64,000 bases of DNA from Clostridium saccharoperbutylacetonicum N1-4(HMT) (GTDB lineage: Bacteria > Bacillota > Clostridia > Clostridiales > Clostridiaceae). The notes under the pieces were generated by a model. That model made no database searches and was not told where the DNA came from. It saw only the letters and a list, made by a program, of their open reading frames with translations. This document shows, in pieces, positions 60,241 through 64,000 of the stretch; position 1 is the first letter of the stretch; each line of letters starts with the position of its first letter. The position numbers and the translations under genes are program-made. The stretch spans positions 2,231,001-2,295,000 of the forward strand of contig NC_020291.1 of the NCBI RefSeq assembly GCF_000340885.1, read 5' to 3'.

Positions 60241-60417
60241 ATAAAAGCTTAATATTTGTTTTTTATATAGATTAAAGATAATGTGATTGTAAAATTAGTG
60301 ATTAACAAATAGTAATTATTTTATAAATCGTTATAATTACCTTTGCTAAAGTACATAATAAGTATGCAATAAAATTATTAATGGATATGCTAATGGTGAT
60401 TGTATGGAGGAGTTAGA

Positions 60418-61485
60418 GTGAGAATTTTTAAAAAGCTAATATCTTTTATTATAGTTTTAGTTATAACAAATAGTATACTAATATATTGTAGTGCAAAGAG
60501 TACAAATACTATATCAGCTATTACTTCAAATAGACCAGTTAAGGTAGGAGTGTTACTAAATAATTTCTATAATTCGTATAACTTAAGTATTAAAAAAAGT
60601 TTGGAAGATATTCAAAAAGAAAAGAAAAACGAAATTCAATTTATTTTCTTTGATGGAGAGAGTAACCCTGCGAAACAAAGTGTAATTTTTAATAATATGC
60701 TTCAGAATAATTATAATTTATTATTGATAAGTACGGTTGATAAAAAAACACCTGAAATGATAGAAGATTTTGTTGATAAAGCTAAACAGAAAGACATTCC
60801 ATTAATTTTTTTTAATATAAGACCTGACAATTTAGACATAATTAAGAAATATCAGAAAGCCATTGCTATAAATACTGATTCAATGCAAGCTGGTATTCTA
60901 CAAGGAAAAATGATAGCTGATTATTGGAATGAAAATAAAGAAATGGACAAAAATGGTGATGGTATAATGCAATATATATTGATAAAAGGGCAACCGGAAA
61001 GTTATTTGACAGAAACAAGATCAAATTATTCTATTTCCACTATTAATGAGGCAGGAATAAAGACACAGGAACTTGCAGCAGTAAGTGCAAATTGGGATGA
61101 GGACTTAGCTAAAAGTGTTATGGAATCATTGTTTCTTAAATATGACGGTAGCATTGAAGCTATAATTGCAAATAGTGATTCTATGGCAATAGGTGCTGTT
61201 AAAGCACTTCAGACGTATGGATATAATTTAGGCGATAAAACAAAGACCATTCCCATTTTTGGAATTCATGCTACACCAGAAGTTCAAGAATTAATAAAAA
61301 AGGGTTTTATGGCCGGTTCTGTTTTACAGGATACTCGCGAACTTGCAGATGCTTTCTATTCTGTAGGAATGAATTTGATTTTAGGTAAGGACCCTCTTGA
61401 GGGTACAAATTATAAATTTGATAAAACAGGAGAAATAATTAATATACCATTTCATGAATATGTGTACCAAAAGGAAGATAAATAA
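60418..61485 (+). CDS. Galactose-type sugar-binding protein (MglB-like), orphan
   Basis: A 355-residue exported periplasmic-binding-type protein. An N-terminal hydrophobic signal (ISFIIVLVITNSILIYCSA) is followed by a two-lobe sugar-binding fold starting RPVKVGVLLNNFYNSYNLSI. DKNGDGIMQY near residue 185 is the Ca-binding loop typical of MglB, and NSDSMAIGAVKALQTYGY the hinge region. A Cys near residue 24 could be a lipid anchor. GTG 60418 is six bases after GGAGGAG. No permease or ATPase adjoins, so it may serve a distant transporter or a sensor kinase. Confidence 0.85.
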   Translation: MRIFKKLISFIIVLVITNSILIYCSAKSTNTISAITSNRPVKVGVLLNNFYNSYNLSIKKSLEDIQKEKKNEIQFIFFDGESNPAKQSVIFNNMLQNNYNLLLISTVDKKTPEMIEDFVDKAKQKDIPLIFFNIRPDNLDIIKKYQKAIAINTDSMQAGILQGKMIADYWNENKEMDKNGDGIMQYILIKGQPESYLTETRSNYSISTINEAGIKTQELAAVSANWDEDLAKSVMESLFLKYDGSIEAIIANSDSMAIGAVKALQTYGYNLGDKTKTIPIFGIHATPEVQELIKKGFMAGSVLQDTRELADAFYSVGMNLILGKDPLEGTNYKFDKTGEIINIPFHEYVYQKEDK

Positions 61486-61499
61486 TATAATAATTTTAA

Positions 61500-61537
61500 A
61501 GGCCTAACATTTATTTGAAATGTTTTGGCCTTTTTAT
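61500..61537. terminator. Intrinsic terminator
   Basis: AAAGGCC(T)AACATTT pairs with AAATGTTTTGGCCTTT around a short loop; it ends both convergent genes. Confidence 0.8.
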
Positions 61538-61549
61538 CACGAAATTTTA

Positions 61550-61939
61550 TTAATCTAAAACTTCATATCTTTCCTTGATAAGTGATTCTACAGCATTATC
61601 TAGATCTTTGTTTTTAACAAGAATATAATCTGTATCATAAGTAGAAATGGCAAATATGCTTATTCCTTTTTGTGCTAATATTGTACTAATTGAAGCTAAA
61701 ATTCCAATTAAAGAAAAGTCAAGTGGTCCCTCAATCTTTAAGATCCTCCAATCTCTTTCGCATTTTATCTCGCTAGGAATACTGTCCTCAAGGCATACAA
61801 TTGATAATTCATCAGATGTTTTTGTTATAGAGAAAAAATCGCTATCTTGTGCCCATTTAGGAATTGATTCATTTCTAGTAAGTCTGCATACCCCGTATTT
61901 ATCCTTAAATAATTTCATTGTTAATATTTTTTCTATCAT
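61550..61939 (-). CDS. ACT-domain protein downstream of a guanidine-I riboswitch
   Basis: A 129-residue protein with a C-terminal ACT (CASTOR/ACT_7-type) domain, about residues 60-125, seen in WRILKIEGPLDFSLIGILAS, then LAQKGISIFAISTYDTDYIL. The first half is a second, divergent ACT-like unit (SIPKWAQDSDFFSITKTSDE). ACT domains bind amino acids or other small effectors. AAAGGAT lies about ten bases before the ATG. The only leader in front is the guanidine-I riboswitch and terminator at 62036-62155, so guanidine likely induces it. That link is new to me. Confidence 0.8.
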   Translation of the reverse strand: MIEKILTMKLFKDKYGVCRLTRNESIPKWAQDSDFFSITKTSDELSIVCLEDSIPSEIKCERDWRILKIEGPLDFSLIGILASISTILAQKGISIFAISTYDTDYILVKNKDLDNAVESLIKERYEVLD

Positions 61940-62035
61940 CTTTAAGCTTTATCCTTTCTTTAACCAGTGAAACCCATTAATATTAGCTAGCCATATGTGA
62001 TTTAAGTTTCACTATATTAGTTTTTATACTATAAA

Positions 62036-62155
62036 ATAAAAAAGCCTCAGAAATATTATAAAAATATCTCCCAGGCTTTTATCCTTCCGTGTACACAATA
62101 AATTGTGCGTTTTCTCTCGGACCTGCCAGTTATAAACTGCGGAACCCTAGAAAAC
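62036..62155 (-). promoter_or_regulatory. Guanidine-I (ykkC) riboswitch with terminator
   Basis: On the minus strand CTAGGGTTCCG (62150-62140), CAGGTCCGAGAG (62125-62114), and ACACGGAAGGATAAAAGCCT then GGGAGA (62092-62067) are the three conserved blocks of the ykkC/guanidine-I aptamer in correct order. AAAAGCCT re-pairs with AGGCTTTTTT (62047-62036) to form the terminator, the usual ON-switch design. Confidence 0.93.
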
Positions 62156-62203
62156 TAAATTATATAAAATTTTGATAATTTATAAGCTGCAACTAATAAA
62201 TGG

Positions 62204-62233
62204 ATTCTAGCATAATATCAAATTTGAGTCAAG
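62204..62233 (-). promoter_or_regulatory. Promoter of the riboswitch transcript
   Basis: TTGACT (62233-62228), an 18-bp spacer and TAGAAT (62209-62204) on the minus strand, about 45 bp before the aptamer. Confidence 0.65.
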
Positions 62234-62460
62234 TCGATACACTTTCATCTCAAATAATGAAGGTTAGAGTTTATAGATATTTTTAATTTTTAAAACTTTA
62301 CTTGATGAAATCGATATATATATTAGTTTATATTAGTAATTTGTTAGGATATAATATAATAAAGATTTATTGTAGCTATTGAGGTTGTTTTAAATAAAAA
62401 TTCTGCAAGTTCATAGCTAATTGCTGTTTAAGCTACTATAATAATTGGGAGAAAGTTATA

Positions 62461-62646
62461 ATGGATGAGAAGAAAATTTTAGAATTACTTTTTAATACTT
62501 TTGTTAAAATGTGTGATTATATTGAAACAACAGATGAAATTGGATGTATAAAATGTCCTTGCAAAGAAGAATGCATTTTAAAAGGAAATAATACTGATTT
62601 TAAGTATTTTAAACCTGTTGTTGAAAGCATAAAAAAGAAATTATAA
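62461..62646 (+). CDS. Small cysteine-rich protein
   Basis: A 61-residue protein that I do not recognise. Cys29-x2-Cys32-x-Cys34-x3-Cys38 (CIKCPCKEEC) plus Cys18 is a probable metal-binding knuckle between two amphipathic helices. GGGAGAAAG precedes the ATG. It ends 20 bases before the MGMT-like gene and probably forms an operon with it. A role in DNA repair or metal binding is possible, but nothing in the sequence proves it. Confidence 0.65.
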   Translation: MDEKKILELLFNTFVKMCDYIETTDEIGCIKCPCKEECILKGNNTDFKYFKPVVESIKKKL

Positions 62647-62666
62647 TTTTCAGTGCAGGTGAATAT

Positions 62667-62975
62667 ATGAAAAAGATTATGAATGAACAATTAATTTATG
62701 AAATACTTTCCGTTGTAGAAGAAATTCCAGAAGGGAAAGTAGCTACATATGGACAAATTGCTAGTCTTATAGGCAGAGACAAAAATGCAAGGCTTGTCGG
62801 GAAGGTTTTAAGCCAGTCAGAATTTTATGGGGAATATCCATGCCACCGTGTGGTAAATCATTCAGGAAGATTAGCACCAGGTTGGAAGGAGCAACGATTT
62901 CTACTATTAGAAGAAGGTGTATCATTTAAAGATGAGAATCATGTTGATATGAAGGAAAATAAATGGGATTGTTAA
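62667..62975 (+). CDS. MGMT-family DNA alkyl-transfer domain protein
   Basis: A 102-residue protein equal to the DNA-binding and active-site domain of O6-alkylguanine-DNA alkyltransferase. GKVATYGQIASLIGRDKNAR near residue 23 is the recognition helix with the arginine finger region, and PCHRVVNHSGRLAPGW at 58-73 holds the acceptor Cys59. The N-terminal domain of Ogt/Ada is missing, as in the small MGMT-like group; unlike alkyltransferase-like Atl proteins, Cys is retained. CAGGTG precedes the ATG. Confidence 0.87.
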   Translation: MKKIMNEQLIYEILSVVEEIPEGKVATYGQIASLIGRDKNARLVGKVLSQSEFYGEYPCHRVVNHSGRLAPGWKEQRFLLLEEGVSFKDENHVDMKENKWDC

Positions 62976-63108
62976 TTTTGTAACAGTTAAAATTACGTTT
63001 TTTCATTCTAGAACTTATACGCAGTGAAAATTTAAATTACTTTACTTATTATATTTTATAGGAGGCTATTTAAAAGCGTAAAACTTAAAAGGAAGAAGGT
63101 ACTGGTAG

Positions 63109-64000
63109 ATGGTGAAGGAAGCATTATTTTTGAACTATTTTAATGACTTAAAAATAATACTAGATAATGTATTTAATGAAATAGTTGTAGTTGATAATAA
63201 CAATAAGATAATTTTTATTAATAGAGCTGCTAGTATTCTCTTTGGAATAGATAGCAAAAATAGTTTAGGGAAAGCTTTTAATGAATTAATACATAACGTT
63301 GAGTTAAGTAACTTTTTAACTAATAAAAAAGAGGAAGTTAAAAAGTCTATAGTAGTTAATAATTTGAATTTGTCGTTAAGTATTATGTCTTTGATTGAAG
63401 ATAAGGATGTAGTAGGATCAATACTCATTTTTAGCAATATAACAAACTATAATGAATTGCTTCAAAAGCTTGATAAGGAAAGGGACAGTCGCGAAATATT
63501 AAATACTGTAATTGAGACGGCTTATGATGGTATGGTGATTATTGACAAGAAGGGAATAATCACTATGATGAGCAAGGCATATACTGATTTTTTAGGAATA
63601 AGAAGAGAAGATGCAATTGGCAAACATGTAAATGAAGTTATAGAGAATACAAGAATGCCAATAGTACTTGAAAGCGGTAAAGAGGAAGTAGCGCAGCTTC
63701 ATAAGATTAAAGGAAATTATATGATAGCGTCAAGAATACCTATAATAAAAAATGGAGAAATTATTGGGGTTGTAGGAAAAGTATTATTTAGAAATGTTAA
63801 AGAACTAAATAGCCTTTACAAAAAGATAACTGTTATAGAAAAAGAATTAGCAAATTATAAATCACGGCTTAAGGAATTCAATACAGCCAGCTATTCACTA
63901 GAAAATATTATAGGAGAAAGTGATTCTATCCTTTTGGCTAAGGATATAGTGAAAAAGGCTGCTCATACAAGTTCGAATGTGCTTATTTTAGGGGAAAGTG
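63109..64000 (+). CDS. Sigma-54-dependent activator with PAS domains (partial)
   Basis: The frame is open from ATG 63109 to the window end, giving 297 residues of the N-terminus. Two PAS domains are visible: about residues 15-115 (NEIVVVDNNNKIIFINRAAS) and 130-235 (AYDGMVIIDKKGIITMMSKA). A coiled coil follows, then IIGESDSILLAKDIVKKAAH and NVLILGES, the start of the AAA+ domain and Walker A. It is an enhancer-binding protein of the RocR/NtrC type that senses a signal through PAS and activates RpoN promoters. The remainder lies outside the window. Confidence 0.88.
   Translation, partial: MVKEALFLNYFNDLKIILDNVFNEIVVVDNNNKIIFINRAASILFGIDSKNSLGKAFNELIHNVELSNFLTNKKEEVKKSIVVNNLNLSLSIMSLIEDKDVVGSILIFSNITNYNELLQKLDKERDSREILNTVIETAYDGMVIIDKKGIITMMSKAYTDFLGIRREDAIGKHVNEVIENTRMPIVLESGKEEVAQLHKIKGNYMIASRIPIIKNGEIIGVVGKVLFRNVKELNSLYKKITVIEKELANYKSRLKEFNTASYSLENIIGESDSILLAKDIVKKAAHTSSNVLILGES

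Overview
The window looks like chromosomal DNA of a low-GC, strictly anaerobic Firmicute, most likely a solventogenic Clostridium of the C. beijerinckii type. The support is AT-rich DNA, strong AGGAGG ribosome sites, occasional TTG and GTG starts, a clostridial thiolase, ferredoxin-nitroreductase and flavodoxin-like redox proteins, and short intrinsic terminators after most genes. The species is inferred. No rRNA, tRNA, CRISPR array, prophage or intact insertion sequence was seen.

Almost the whole window is an accessory archipelago of small regulator-plus-target cassettes. About twenty transcription factors are present: six TetR, four AraC, three MarR, three HxlR, and one each of MerR, LysR, Xre and a sigma-54 activator. 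Most sit beside, or diverge from, a flavin or NAD(P)H oxidoreductase, hydrolase, acetyltransferase, efflux pump or ABC exporter. Layout: 0.1-8.5 kb, SDR, HD hydrolase, AraC, GNAT, MFS pump, TetR/flavoprotein divergon and a DUF2975-Xre membrane cassette; 8.5-14.1 kb, 2H phosphoesterase, TetR/quinone-oxidoreductase divergon, and a flavoprotein-hydrolase operon with a TetR; 14.1-20.9 kb, a decayed stretch with a chrB-like remnant, a glycosyltransferase pseudogene next to its intact relative, a flavoprotein-TetR operon and a group II intron relic; 20.9-31.9 kb, TetR/reductase, MerR/SDR, MarR-ICMT, FMN alpha-hydroxyacid dehydrogenase, and two HxlR cassettes with a truncated thiolase copy; 32-41.3 kb, an Arr-like ADP-ribosyltransferase, LysR, thiolase, QueG-like Fe-S protein, TetR, nitroreductase and a MarR-permease operon; 41.6-50 kb, AraC genes, a beta-lactamase-fold hydrolase, HAD phosphatase, a GyrI-type regulated ABC exporter and a MarR-hydrolase pair; 50-64 kb, PocR chemoreceptor, HxlR, a macrodomain-SirTM sirtuin operon, EamA and MFS transporters, a PPOX-like protein, an orphan sugar-binding protein, a guanidine-I riboswitch in front of an ACT-domain gene, MGMT, and the start of a sigma-54 activator cut by the window end.

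The most unusual content is non-coding. Four copies of a 313-345 bp MITE-like element with TA duplications form long fold-back structures whose core stems differ between copies but keep pairing. One copy supplies the C-terminus and stop codon of the LysR gene. A second, shorter dispersed hairpin with a conserved apical loop occurs six times in the first 25 kb. There is also a five-unit hairpin array at 25.7 kb, two families of repeated terminators, a leader attenuator before the EamA gene, and a canonical guanidine-I riboswitch whose downstream gene is an unexpected ACT-domain protein. Many operator palindromes can be read between regulator and target, and some are shared between loci (53.4 and 59.6 kb; 29.9 and 31.3 kb; 48.0 and 48.5 kb), which suggests specific regulons.
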